Translations under genes and position numbers: made by a program
The notes under the pieces: model-generated
What the model was told of the DNA's origin: nothing
Database searches by the model: none
The model's input: only the letters and a program-made list of their open reading frames with translations
NCBI GenBank assembly: GCA_965644295.1
Contig: CBFFRP010000001.1
Span: 124,001-188,000 of the forward strand
Reading direction: 5' to 3'
Length of the DNA stretch: 64,000 nt
Source: Paraphysomonas bandaiensis
Taxonomy: Eukaryota > Chrysophyceae
Part shown: in pieces, positions 21,885-33,161 of the stretch
How positions within the stretch are numbered: position 1 is the stretch's first letter
Layout: every line of letters starts with the position of its first letter

Positions 21885-23666
21885 TCAGTCATCACCACTG
21901 GGAGGTACAGGAATAGGTTTTTGCTGCCTCAAACATTCAATCTCTTGTTGCATTTCATACACCCTCGTGAGTGCAGTCTTCAGCTGTACTTTCGTTTTCT
22001 TCAATACCTCTTGCAGGTCCTGTACCACCTTCTCCCTGGAATCCCATTCTTCCTGCTTCTCAGGCGTAAGACCAACTGATTCAAAGTTCGCAAGCTTGTC
22101 TTTGACCTCATTCATACACAACTCCATTGCAGCAGCATCAGCCTGAGCCGCCATTGCTTGGTGATAGTAATCATCTGCCTTCCTTACTTCACTCTCATAT
22201 AGACATTTAAGCTCCTCTATGTACCGTGTAGCCTCATCTAACTCAGACTCCTTCTCAGTAAGTGAACGCTTTACAGATTCTAGCTCATCACATTTCATCG
22301 CAAGTTTTTGTTCCATATTTTTTCTGAGGTCGTCGCTGTGAACCTTTGCAGCCATCGTAACCTTCCCGATTCTCTCCTGTCGGTTGCAATTCGCCTGTAG
22401 TTCAGAGATGCGGTGGTTTAGATCAGCTACAACCTTTTCCAGATCATTTTTTTCTTTTCGTATCGACGTGAGCTCACTTTGCACTGCTTTAATTCGCTCT
22501 TCGGACAGCGTAAAACGACCAGCACTCAAATTGATTCCGGTCCGCAGTGCATCCATCTCTCGCTTGTCTTCGCGCGACTGCTCAAGTTGTTCCTGAACCA
22601 ATGGTCGAAGGGCTGTTACCTCGGATTCATAAGCTGCGCGTAAAGAATTCAGCTGTGTGGTAGCCTGAAGAAGAGAATCACGCATCAACGCCTCGGATTG
22701 CATGAACTGTCGGCGTTCGATATATACATCCTCAATCTGTTTATTTAAATCCCGAACTTGCATTTCAAGAGCATCTATAGTGGATTGCTGCCGAACCGCG
22801 CTCTGATGACGACTACCTTCGCTAAACAGTCCATCATACCTTAACTGGCAGTAAATTAGCGCTGTTACTCACATAATGGTGGAATACCTTGAGTGCAGCA
22901 TGAGCCGCTGATACAGAACTTAGTTCTTTTTCGGTAACGTCAATACGATTCCGGAGATTCTCAATTAAATTATCGGTCTGTCTGTCCGTTTCTGAAACTT
23001 CTACACGCTTTAGCGCCTACGAATCATATGACATAGGAGAGGACAACACATGACTATAAATACCTTATTAACTTCGATGTATGATGATGCCAGTGAGACA
23101 GTGTTCTCTAGTTTCGGTGAGCATAGAGGTGGCAAGCCTAAATCCTCTTCAACCTCAAATCCACACTCTTCCAATAATTTAGCACTCAATTCAAATATTA
23201 AACTTTTAAAACTTTCAGCCAGCTTAATGATATTATTTATCTGCGCTGTGGGTTCGGCGCCCATCAGTTTCTCGATATCAACAGAAAAATCGAACTGAAT
23301 ATCAGGTTTGAGGCTCTTCTCATGAGCAGATCCGAATAACCGTTTGCAAAGATCTTGAATCACCATCGAATCAAACTTCGTCTTTAAATAATACTGGACG
23401 AGATTCTCTTTGAAGGACGGCTGTGATGCGGCTTGCTCAGCAGAGTAGAGACCTCGAACCAGACGCCTCGACTGAACTTCATCCTCGTGAATCTTGTTGC
23501 CCAACTCTTTTGCTTTAGGAAGTAACTGTCTCGCATCACAAGATGATTGTATCGCTTTTCTTCCAGTGGTCTGTTCTGCTGCAGGAGAGGGCGGCGAGGA
23601 GGCGTAACGGACACTTTTCATGCTAGCTGAGGAGGGTCTCGAAGTAACGGGCGGCTTCAGTGACAT
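21885..23666 (-). CDS. Coiled-coil protein of unknown function
   Basis: Model: complement(join(21885..22844,22888..23016,23064..23666)), 563 residues, introns 47 and 43 nt. A Ser/Pro-rich N-terminus (about 1-40) precedes a helical, globular-looking region (about 60-200) and then a near-continuous coiled coil to residue ~555 rich in Glu, Lys, Leu and Gln heptads, ending in a short PVPPSGDD tail. The second intron is ambiguous: an alternative donor GTGAGT would give a 28-nt intron and keep five more residues (VFHHY). I prefer the 43-nt version because no other intron here is below 42 nt. I do not recognise the family. It shares a 335-bp divergent promoter region with the SET gene. Confidence 0.75.
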
Positions 23667-24001
23667 GAATCCACTAATAAAAACAACAGTAGCACGATGT
23701 TGCTGCTCTTATCACTTAGCTTTCCATACCCAGTCGGGTTCCTGTGTGGCCCTTTTGATCAAACTGCTGCTGTATGTTCCTGTGCTCTGCAGTGGACTGT
23801 TCCTCCCTGTGTATGTATGTGTATGTATGTATATATATACACTGTACTCGTACCCTATACTGGTATACCGTATACCGGTGTATGTCGTCCTCTGTATACA
23901 GTATGTGTGTATGCTGTGGTGCTGTGGGATGTGAGCTGATATCATTGGTGCGTGTTGTTGGACAGCGACTAACTCAAATACCAGTGAATTGAACGTTATG
24001 T
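23667..24001. promoter_or_regulatory. Short divergent promoter region with TATG/TATA repeats
   Basis: 335 bp separate the two divergent start codons. It contains GTATGTGTATGTATGTATATATATAC (about 23815-23840, described by position) and TATACTGGTATACCG repeats. Both promoters must lie here; individual elements are not resolved. Confidence 0.45.
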
Positions 24002-25792
24002 ATGCGTACTCACACCTCTGGTGTGCTTTCCCCTCACAGTGAATTGCTTTCAATGCAAGAAGGAAGTGCAGTATGCGACGGGACTGTGCGGATGGACCGG
24101 ACAGTAACGGAGCTGGCCATGTCTGTGACTGACAATCCTGCCGCTGTTAAGTCAGTTGTATCCCCCAAGATCCGTGGATGCACATGTTGTGGTCAGGAAA
24201 TAAGTACTGATAGTACCCTTGAGTGGTGCCAGTGTATGGTGTGCAAGCAGGTGGTATGCAGGCTGTGTTTAGTGCGATTACTGGGAGAGGCAGAGTACAG
24301 GAGGATCGCTATATCCGCAAAAGGTATGTGGAGATGTGGTCCTTGCACCGATGCAACGATAAAGGCACTTCCTCACAAGCAAGAGTGGCGTGAAGTATCT
24401 TACCAACCCACTCTGAAGCAGAAGAAACTGCGGAAACGAAAGAGAAGAGTCGTGTGCGATGACATCAGCAAAGGGCGTGAAGAATTCCCTATTCCATGTA
24501 TTAATGAATTCGATGATTCACTGCCTATACCATTTACTTACATTGTTGCACCTGCGCCTGGGAATGATGGCGCTTTGAAAAATAATGCGAACTTTAAGAC
24601 TTGCTGTTCGTGCGTTGATAACTGCCGTGATGCAAGCAAATGTGAGTGTGCAATAGCGATGGGTGGTCGGGCATACAACAGTAATGGTATATTGGTGGCA
24701 GACAAGCCAGGTGGTGTGTACGAATGTAACTATCTCTGTGCTTGTAATCGCCACAGATGTGTGAATCGAGTGGTTAGTCGGGGGCCGCGCTTCCCCCTAG
24801 AAGTTTTTCGCTGTGGGGATGAGCAACAGGACAAGGGCTGGGGCGTACGCTCCACAGTTGATATTCCACCTGGTTCTTTTGTTGCAGATTATATTGGGGA
24901 AATTCTGGAGGAGAAAGAATGCGAAAATCGTGGGGTACGATACGGCGACGAATACCTTTTTACGTTAGACTCGTGGGGCCGTGCTACAGGCAATCAACGC
25001 CTGGAAGATCTTGGAATTTCCAGGGAGCAACAGCGGTGGCGCCACACACATAGTGTTCAACTTACTCTTGCAACAAGCCCAAGCAAGCCCAACGGATCTG
25101 CGAAGCCAGATGAATTGTGTAGGAGGGAAAAGCTACCTATTGATCCTTTGCTTTGTGAAGTCGCCTCCATGTCCAGATCGGAAATACGTGAGTTGCTTGG
25201 ATCAAAACTTTTTGATACCATCTGCCGGTCAAGTTCTGTCCTTAAACGTAATGGTCGTTTGGTTTTGTGTGGTGGGCGGGGCACTGACGTAGAAGGGAAA
25301 GGCTCACTTGAGCCATACCTCCCAACATCTCCTCACTTCCGGAGGAGATGGATGCAGATGTGGTCTGATGCCAGGGCAGTAGTCACCGACAGAGTGTTGA
25401 GTGAAACGGAGGGTCGACATGACACTTTTGCAATTGATGCAAAGTAAGTATTTAAATGTAGAAATGTTTTTCCAGTGTGTCCTTACATGTAGATGTTGTA
25501 GATGGTGCGGAAATGTCGGGAGATTTCTGAACCATTCGTGTGATCCGAATTTAGAAAAAGTCAACGTTTTTGTTGATTCCCACGATGCGAGGGTTCCACG
25601 GTGGGTTTGATAGTAAATGTCGTATATTTTGAGTTAAATTAGGTTTAATGTAGGGTTGCTTTTTTTGCAAATAGTTTGATTAAGGCTGGGACAGAGTTGT
25701 GCTATGACTACGGCTACTTTACTGGGTACGTTGAAGGAAAGCACCGCACATGTTTATGTGGCGCTGCTAATTGTAGAAAGGAGATGTATTAA
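24002..25792 (+). CDS. SET-domain histone lysine methyltransferase with a split SET domain
   Basis: Model: join(24002..25443,25502..25600,25654..25792), 559 residues. An N-terminal Cys-rich zinc cluster (about 58-116; [27 protein letters not shown]) resembles PHD/ADD-type fingers. Then come a pre-SET-like Cys cluster ([17 protein letters not shown], near 200), the SET N-half ([20 protein letters not shown] to EYLFTLD, 277-322), an insertion of about 150 residues, and the SET C-half reached by splicing ([20 protein letters not shown]). Next are [20 protein letters not shown] and a post-[11 protein letters not shown]. The catalytic NHSC and the ELCYDYGY motif are intact, so it should be active. 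Pre-SET plus post-SET suggests the SUV39/SETDB (H3K9) class, in which SETDB1 also has a split SET. Substrate is inferred. Exon 3 acceptor chosen at 25653 because it restores RVAFFA. Confidence 0.9.
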
Positions 25793-26914
25793 TGAAATAA
25801 TAGTCACTTCCCTCAACGCCTTCAATGTTATTTTTACGTATTATTATTGCACTTATCTGGTTACACGAAACAAAATAATGTAGAATGTTTTCACTGTTGT
25901 TTCCCACTTGATTTACATGACTATTCACTTCCTACATTAACGTTCTGCTTGCTCACTGCGTTTGCTTTGAGTGAAAGAGCGCAAGTTGATACGTTTTGGA
26001 GCTTAAGCATTGTCTCTAAAACGCCTTTGCTGATAATAATACGTTCAGTACTAAAAGATATTGTGTGTGGTGCTACCTTAATATTACTAATTTGTAGGTT
26101 AATTAACAGACCATGAATCCTAATTACTATTTCTACACATCATTATTGTAATATTGTAATGCTATATTAGTTCTGACTCTTAAATGTCTTTTGCTAATAA
26201 TAAGACATTCAGTACTATCTTATAAATAGTATATAGTCATACATCCTTCCTTTGTAAGTATATTAACCTGTTACACCGTTGAGCTGATTTCACCTCTATT
26301 GTACACTATAAACTCACTTCAATTACACGAAATACATATCACATCATGCTGCAGAAATCATTTGCATAATGTCTATCACAACTCTACAACTACGACATTC
26401 TAGACTACTAATACTGCATATATATGTTTCTAAAGTTCGACATGTCGTTGTGTTAGAACTAACTTTAGAGAGTCATATTGGTTTTGTACACATGCGCTAA
26501 TAAAATATCCCAGAAGAGGTATGCAACATACTATGCATTCGACTTTGACATGCCTAGGACTATGGACGTGCTATGCAATGTAGTATTTTAGTTGCATGGT
26601 GAAAACGGAGTTATAAGTAGTAGTATTTCATATTGTATAAAATTATATTCTGCTTATATTTAAATCAGCTAGGGACATCTGCTAATATCGTGGTGTGATT
26701 CCTTCAATAGTCAATTCTATTCAATTCAACTGCATCGTTACCATTTACCACAAGCAATCCCGCTATATATGTTCTTCATATAATCCAATCGCACTGCAGT
26801 AAGAAATAAGTCGAAAAATCAGCAGTATTTCTGAGAGTACGACAATAAAATCTGTTCTTTGCATATATACTTCTATCGATGATAAGCCAAAATGTGGAGC
26901 CGATTCTGCATGCC
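25793..26914. other. Intergenic with dispersed-repeat fragments
   Basis: A+T-rich. A copy of the TTCTGACTCTTA repeat lies at about 26165-26215 and a related fragment (AAAACGCC...GATAATAATACGTTCAGTAC) at about 26015-26050. No gene recognised. Confidence 0.4.
26165..26215. repeat. Dispersed repeat, TTCTGACTCTTA family, copy 2
   Basis: TTAGTTCTGACTCTTAAATG followed by GCTAATAATAAGACATTCAG closely matches 33750-33795 and more loosely 4320-4375. Unknown element type. Confidence 0.55.
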
Positions 26915-27556
26915 TTAACTAACGGGGCATTTCCAAAAATTTCTCCACTCCAACTGTATGAAATCACACCATGCCTCGCGCATGTGTTCCGGAACATATT
27001 CTAGGGGTGTAGCCCCGCGATTGTCTGCCACAAAAACGAGCTGTGGATCCAGTCGCAGCAGCAGCTTCGCAATTTTAAATGAGTTTTCTCTTCGCCAGCA
27101 GAGATCATGTAGAGGAACTCGTCCGCAGTCGTCTGCTACCAGTTCCGCCCCATTCTCCAGAAGGAAAGTTATTGCCTCGAGTGAAGACCGCTTGCAAGCC
27201 AGGTGAAGTATGGACTCGCAGAACCGATTGCAGGCCGACATAACGTACCCCTCGTTCATCAGTTGAGACAAACGATTTACATCTGAAGTTCGCACTGCAG
27301 ATAATAGAGTGCTGTCGTAGCTACGGATTTGCTCATCACTCGGGTGTATGCGATACTTGGACTCGATTCCCGAATGAAAGATAGACACGTTGCCCTGACG
27401 GTTGAGAAGCATCTGCAGATAGATGAACGGGCACTCATACCCTAACATCGACCGCATATTGTGTCTCAGGGACTGTTCTTCACTGCCAATGAGTTGACTC
27501 TTGCCGTAACAGGAATCTAGTGGCAGATTCATATCATGGAGACGCTGTGAGGTCAT
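26915..27556 (-). CDS. Ankyrin-repeat protein, intronless
   Basis: 213 residues, single exon, starting MTSQRLHDMNLPLDSC. About three ankyrin repeats: SAVRTSDVNRLSQLMNEGY, SILHLACKRSSLEAITFLLE, and RVPLHDLCWRRENSFKIAKL. It closes with NRGATPLEYVPEHMREAWCD and a tryptophan-rich end. This arrangement (PLHD-CW followed by RG-TPL-YV and a Trp-containing C-terminus) is one I associate with a large ankyrin family in heterokont algae. Function unknown; probably protein binding. The start codon is 155 bp from that of the divergent Cys-rich gene. Confidence 0.8.
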   Translation of the reverse strand: MTSQRLHDMNLPLDSCYGKSQLIGSEEQSLRHNMRSMLGYECPFIYLQMLLNRQGNVSIFHSGIESKYRIHPSDEQIRSYDSTLLSAVRTSDVNRLSQLMNEGYVMSACNRFCESILHLACKRSSLEAITFLLENGAELVADDCGRVPLHDLCWRRENSFKIAKLLLRLDPQLVFVADNRGATPLEYVPEHMREAWCDFIQLEWRNFWKCPVS

Positions 27557-27711
27557 ATCTAATTATCAACCCCCTAATAGAGGCCGTACATAACAGTTTA
27601 CTCGTTGCAGGTAAGAGTAGTGCGGTGAGTGTCATCATATGCAGGTTCGTGTGCGTGGTAAGATGCATGATATTCCGGCTCTATCAGTCCACGTCCATCT
27701 CTGAGTCAGTA

Positions 27712-28047
27712 ATGACGTATTCGGCCCATGCGGAACGACTTCGTGTCAACTGGATATGATACACTGCTGTATATATACGTGTAGTTCACACCCCTACAGC
27801 TGTATCTAGAAACTCCAGAAATGCAGGAATTCTTGCAGCAGAAGATCCTTCTCCGTACTGGTGTACATGTAGAGATGGACGTCAGGTCAACCCATGGTGT
27901 GAGTGTACTCTGTACACTAATAACAAAGCAACACATTCAGATACCCCATTATGCGCTGTCTGTTGTCGCTGTAGTAACACTTTCTGGTGGTGTGAATGCT
28001 GTGGACTCTTGTCGACTATGTGTCCTCATCCGACCACCAGAGAGTGA
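27712..28047 (+). CDS. Small cysteine/tryptophan-rich protein, probable zinc binder
   Basis: Model: join(27712..27742,27800..28047), 92 residues, one 57-nt GT-AG intron joining phase 1 exactly. The product starts MTYSAHAERLPVSRNSRN and carries twelve cysteines in about 55 residues in paired arrays: YWCTC, PWCEC, LCAVCCRC, WWCECC, MCPHP. Spacing suggests two or more zinc sites (C-x-C ... C-x-C ... C-x2-CC-x-C). No ATG is in frame within exon 2, so the model relies on the inferred intron; the 55-residue Cys-rich stretch without stops is the main evidence. Overlapping ORFs in the other frames lack any such pattern. I do not recognise the family. Confidence 0.55.
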
Positions 28048-29609
28048 TATCACACCGCTGCCCATTCATGTCAGTGCGTACATACTGTCCATGCACATCA
28101 GCTGAATGTGTGAAACATATACACTTAGTTATTATGCACTGGCGCTAGAGAACACTTCGTGTGGGACTCTTTACCATTAGATGCTTATTGCTGGGAAGCA
28201 TTTCTTGTAAAAAATCCGTTGGGACATAAATATTTCTATCGTATGGTGATCTTACATACGTCAATATATATATATCTGCTTTATTGCAACTTCAAAATTA
28301 CTTCTTTCACAATATTATATATATATATATATGCATTTCAATATATTGTAAAATAAATTGATTAGTGGACCGGACAAAATTTCCATCAATATTGTTTTCG
28401 TTAAAGTAGCTCGCAATATATTGCAATCAATATTTTGATTGTCATATACCGAGAGCTTCTTAACTGTAGGGTGCAAAATATGAGTCCATATATATAAATT
28501 ATGAAGCAATACAGAGGATAATGAAGCTAATGTTGGCTATGCGGAAGTATATATTTAGTCAATTAAGAAACGAAAAATTAAAATATCTAAGTACAATGTG
28601 CACGAGTCATGTTGTATGTACTTCCGATCCGATAAATGTAAACGCCTGTTCAGCGCAGCAAACCCTATTTTATTAGCGTTGCGGAAACGTATCATACCAC
28701 TTTTAATATGATGATGTTTCTGAAAGCAAATCGACAATTGCGGCCGGATGCATGCATATTCAATCTACGGATGTGTTTTCTTACTAATCAATGATGCTGC
28801 TACATTGTAATAGTATGTTGGGCCGGTTCTAAAATTGCAATATATTGTTTCATTGTTACCGAACCATGGTGTATATGATAACATGATAACCGAGTTTTGT
28901 GTATGTATGTTGTATGTATGCCGCATTATGTCATCGTAACAGATATAATATTGAGTTTCATAGACTGCTTGGAATGCCAGAACAATTATAAGCTAGTAAG
29001 AATCAGTAGTTTGCGTTGCATTAAAATGGCAAGGCATTAAAATTGAGAGATAAATCTGGATGCGACACTTCGTATGTACAATAAAAGAGTAAACTTCCTC
29101 GATAAATAGTTGTATAAATTATCCATTCGTTCGTCGTACAGGTATCGTTCGAGAGTATACTGTTTTATTATTACCAACCAGTTTACAAGGCATACTTCTC
29201 AGACACAAAATTACGTAAAATTTCTATCATCTTAATATATCATCGAAGGACACCTTTGATACAAAAGTAATCAAAAAGTATATTATGTCATTCACCAGAT
29301 CTCAAGAACTGGAAACTTGCATAATCGACAGCGCTTCCACCACTGGGCTCAATGAAGGTTTCGCACACATTAGATTGTATCACATAGTTCTATCAACTGG
29401 GCATCACCACACTACTAGCCTCATAACTATCAACTTCCCCATAACTTCAAGATAGAGCTGCGCATACTACTCCATATCGTTGCCTAACTCAATGAGACTG
29501 AAAGAGATACCACGACTCCTTTATGGCTTGCCAACGCGTGTAACAAAATGAGTGAGATTTACACAATCAAAGAATAAGTGTATGTAATGTTAGCACCCGC
29601 AGGTACGGT
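28048..29609. other. Intergenic, A+T-rich, no gene seen
   Basis: Contains a (TA)n run near 28314-28332 and CAATATATTG-type fragments at 28410 and 28840 similar to hAT MITE ends. Short ORFs have no protein-like composition. Confidence 0.4.
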
Positions 29610-29912
29610 TCAAGACTCCGGCTCCGCTAAACACTGTACAATTTTCCTCTTATTTTCTCGCTGCTGGCAACAGCATTTGTATAGCAGAATAAGTAGGACG
29701 AAAATAATTATGACGATGAAAGCTAGAACAAAAATAGATATCTGAGGAGGTGAATCGTCACCTTCTGGCGCTGTTGGTGACAATGTCGGAGAGTTGAGAA
29801 GCTTTCTAGATCTGATACAACCATGCCCACTCATTTCCCTCTGTAAAGGAAATTCAATTTACGAAATAGGAACAATACACCCTTGAAAAATTACCACATG
29901 CAGGTAAAGCAT
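29610..29912 (-). CDS. Small single-pass membrane protein (tentative)
   Basis: Model: complement(join(29610..29840,29895..29912)), 82 residues, 54-nt intron. The first exon is only six codons (MLYLHV) and could be the end of a longer upstream exon; alternatively translation starts at MSGHGC inside exon 2 (74 residues). The body has a short SPTLSPTAPEGDD stalk, one strong TM helix (ISIFVLAFIVIIIFVLLILL) and a basic, Cys-rich cytoplasmic tail (YKCCCQQRENKRK). The PT stalk plus TM echoes the C-terminal part of the surface protein at 5-7 kb. It may be the last exon of a bigger gene. Confidence 0.45.
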
Positions 29913-30377
29913 AAAAAGTGCAACTGACTGGTATTCATTATCTCGCTATTCATAAAATTTAATGCCATCTTGCTACTTCGTTTGTGGTGTGCGGAACAAT
30001 AACACTCTGTGCAGCTAGCTAGCTGTACTGTACTGGACGAAACGGTTACTTGATGTTGACTAGACCTCCGTATACTGTAATATACGGTACAAGTGTGCTT
30101 ATAGTGGACACTGCTATATACCGGTATATATACCGTATACTGTTGTATATGGAATATGGGGTCCTATTTGTCGAGAAGTACGAAGTTTTTTTACGTATTA
30201 TTTTCTGTATACATGCGTATTCCTATCATGATAATATGTATGTACATGTACACCATCCGCATGGCTGGCCGGCAGATTAATGTATGCGTTAGCTAAGTCA
30301 CTTGCATGGCACCTCATCATTTGGAGTGTTCGTTGTTGCTTACTTAAGTGTGGCAACGGACTTTTTTCTCAGTTCAG
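29913..30377. promoter_or_regulatory. Intergenic upstream of the MFS gene
   Basis: Contains the palindrome-rich stretch around 30070-30140 (TATACCGGTATATATACCG and neighbours) 240-310 bp upstream of the MFS start. No ORF of note. Promoter function is inferred from position only. Confidence 0.35.
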
Positions 30378-31970
30378 ATGTTGGGTTGTAGGGTGCATAA
30401 CTTCACCCGCTACACTCTTAGGGATACATGCAGGTCTATTGCTGCTCCTCGCCGCTTCCTATCGAAACATCGTGTACTCTTCCGAAAATTCAGCTCATCA
30501 TTCCGGAATATAGACAGAAATGAAGTATTTCACTTGCTGGGGCTGACTTCTCTGAGTTCAGATGATATTCAAAAATGTTTCGATCGATATAAAGCTCCAG
30601 ACGGAAATTTAGATATATCTGAAGTCAGACGAAGTTTGGCCACCAGCCGAACTCTTTCTACTAAAGAAATTGATGAGGTTGTAAATGAATTATTTGTTAA
30701 GCACAACAATACCATATCGGATGTGCAGTTTGATATCATTGTTAAAGGGATGGCAAAGAAGTTTGATACCCGAGTTTGGCCTATCGCACTCTCTTTCGTC
30801 CTAACTGGTATAAGTGTTGGTGTCATTGTCCCTTGCATGCCAATTCTTGTAAATGAAATCAATATGCCGTCATATCAGTTTGGGATGGTGGTATCGTCAT
30901 TTGGAATTGCAAAGCTGTTTGGAAATATTCCCTCAAGTCATTTTGTCAGTGCGAATGGAAGGAAGCCATTGATCACTGCCGGTTTAGGAATTACTGCGGT
31001 GGGTATAGGTGGCCTAGGTGCTGGTCTTATTCCTGGTTTGGGATTTCCATGGATATTTTGCTGCCGCCTTTTAACTGGTATTGGAGTCTCGGCTATTACA
31101 ACTGGAGGACAAATGTATCTGGCTGATATCTCCACGCGACTTAATCGAGTGCAAACTATGACACCTGTAATGATGGGTTTTCAGGCAGGAATGTCATTGG
31201 GCCCTGCTATTGGTGGCAGTATGATAGAAACAATAGGTGTTGGTCCAACGTATTACACCGTTGGAGGACTAATTTTAGGTGTTGCGGCCCTGAACATGCA
31301 CATACTATCGGAAACTTTGCGGACGCCACAAGTGAGTGTGCCAAAACCAAAATTAAAAGATGCGTTTTCAACTTCTGTGGCATCATGGAAACGTATTGTT
31401 AGGCAATATACTGATCTAAACCAAATTCTTCTAGTCAATACAGCGTACTGGACAGCGTTATCGGGAATACAGATGACTGCGCTTCCTATGTTTATGGTTG
31501 GCTCCAATCTATCCTTAGGCCCAAGTGAAATAGGTTTTTGCTTCGCGAGTATGGCAGTGACATCCGTCGCTATGTCACAACCTCTTGCCTATATCGCTGA
31601 TAGATATAGCAAAAAGTACTTGATGCTTGTGGGTTGCGGGCTCATATCATCATCGTCGATGCTTCTACCGTTTGCATCATCCGTCGATAGTTTAATGATT
31701 TCGTTGCTCCCTCTTGCTTTGGGGTCAACAATTATGCAAAATGTTCCCACTGCATATGTGGTCAATATTTGTCATGAAGATGACAAGGTTCAAGCGACTA
31801 ATTTGCTTCGTACTTTAGGGGATGTGGGCTTAATAGTTGGTGGCACAACTTCTGGAGTATTAGCAGCAGTGCTTCCCTTAGATGCTGTAATTCAAACTCA
31901 AGGACTACTACTTTTAGCTACTACGGCGTATATATGGTGCAATAGCTACCAGCAAATTTTTCGGTTATAG
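30378..31970 (+). CDS. MFS transporter with N-terminal EF-hand-like domain, probably organellar
   Basis: 530 residues, one exon. I chose the ATG at 30378; the open frame extends upstream only through a non-ATG codon. Residues 1-43 are Arg/Ser-rich without acidic residues (CRVHNFTRYTLRDTCRS...), like a mitochondrial presequence. Residues 50-125 form a helical domain with a degenerate EF-hand loop (YKAPDGNLDISE: final Glu kept, first Asp lost). Twelve TM segments follow, with the MFS loop-2/3 pattern SANGRKPLI and the loop-8/9 counterpart ADRYSKKYL. It resembles the drug:H+ antiporter / TCR-type MFS. Substrate unknown. The EF-hand-like region suggests Ca2+ or partner sensing, but calcium binding is doubtful without the first Asp. 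Confidence 0.85.
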   Translation: MLGCRVHNFTRYTLRDTCRSIAAPRRFLSKHRVLFRKFSSSFRNIDRNEVFHLLGLTSLSSDDIQKCFDRYKAPDGNLDISEVRRSLATSRTLSTKEIDEVVNELFVKHNNTISDVQFDIIVKGMAKKFDTRVWPIALSFVLTGISVGVIVPCMPILVNEINMPSYQFGMVVSSFGIAKLFGNIPSSHFVSANGRKPLITAGLGITAVGIGGLGAGLIPGLGFPWIFCCRLLTGIGVSAITTGGQMYLADISTRLNRVQTMTPVMMGFQAGMSLGPAIGGSMIETIGVGPTYYTVGGLILGVAALNMHILSETLRTPQVSVPKPKLKDAFSTSVASWKRIVRQYTDLNQILLVNTAYWTALSGIQMTALPMFMVGSNLSLGPSEIGFCFASMAVTSVAMSQPLAYIADRYSKKYLMLVGCGLISSSSMLLPFASSVDSLMISLLPLALGSTIMQNVPTAYVVNICHEDDKVQATNLLRTLGDVGLIVGGTTSGVLAAVLPLDAVIQTQGLLLLATTAYIWCNSYQQIFRL

Positions 31971-32839
31971 TATACTGCAACTTCTTTGATATATGTAATA
32001 AGCACTCTAGTATCGTACTTTGTACTCTGATTTCAAGGAATTTAAAAGCTGTATTTCAAGGAGTTTAAATTATATATGTAACTTGAAGAATACAGTAGTG
32101 ATTAACAGTATTATGGGAACTAATGTCATAGTAGTATTTATATGAATATCTGATTATTACATGAGAACGGTTGTGTACAGAAACTAGTTTTACATCTATA
32201 GACTAACTAGTAGCTGGACTTGCTATATGCGACTAGTAGAAGTATTTATATTAGTGAAACTGATATATATTGACTGTCAAAGATCGTATGAACATGATTG
32301 GTAGTTGGGATGATAAGAATTTGGCGATTATTAACAATTAACAATGAATTATAGGAGTAAATATTCTTCAAGTAGCGATACATAGTTGTTTTCTTCTTGC
32401 TGCGCTTGGTGTCTTCTCGTCAGAGAGTCGACACCATCATCTTCATTTTCCTCTTCTTCATGAGTTCTGTCCAACCATCTCATGAACTAGGCCAAATGAA
32501 TTGCGCAACATTTCTTTCACTCTCTTTTCAACTTGCTGCGCCAAAGCATCCAGATATTTTATTATTCTACTTCTTGATATTGGCTTCAGATTGATACACA
32601 CACTACTGTAAACTGTAAATTATAAAATTATATAATCAAGTATAATGTTTCAAACTAGAATAAGTATGTGTTTAAATTTATCCATGACCAAAACTCTAAA
32701 TATCCATGATTTCGACGGCAGAAAAACAGTTCAAAGCGTTGATAATACCATGCACATACCACTGTGCACGTCTGGTTTGTAGTGATCTTCAATAATCCTG
32801 CAGTATCGTGTATAAGGCATGATATGTAAGATTATTACA
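31971..32839. other. Intergenic, 3' flank of the MFS gene
   Basis: A+T-rich; no coding signature recognised. Confidence 0.4.
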
Positions 32840-32967
32840 ATTCAGAAGTGGAGAATACGGAATACGTAGCTAGCCGAGTTCCTATGAACTTGGCTTATGG
32901 CATACAACCCACGAGAGTACTGTGCAGTAGTTAAAGTCTTATGTATAAGTAGTTTGATGAAAACTAG

Positions 32968-33161
32968 CAGGGCCAGGTAAAAATATATTGGATTGCAATA
33001 TATTGCAATTATTTATTTATGCGTGCTACAATATATTGATTATTATTTAAGCATGCTAGTGCGTCTTAGAAAATATATTTGGTTAATCATTAACGACTCT
33101 TTATAATCGCATAACTCATTATTGCTGGCAATATATTGCAATATATTGATGTCATCCCCTG
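32968..33161. mobile_element. hAT-type MITE with perfect 8-bp target duplication
   Basis: 194 bp, ends CAGGGCCAGG and TCATCCCCTG, with CAATATATTG motifs near both ends. AAAACTAG is present on both sides (32960-32967 and 33162-33169). The right arm of the inverted duplication has a single copy of the site (GATGAAAACTAGTCAAGC in reverse complement at about 39680-39705), which is the empty site. No coding capacity. Confidence 0.9.

Noticed and set aside
27821-28105. 94-codon ORF starting MQEFLQQKILLRTG
   Set aside because: It overlaps the Cys-rich frame; its composition is ordinary and it has no recognisable family, whereas the alternative frame has a strong Cys/Trp pattern.
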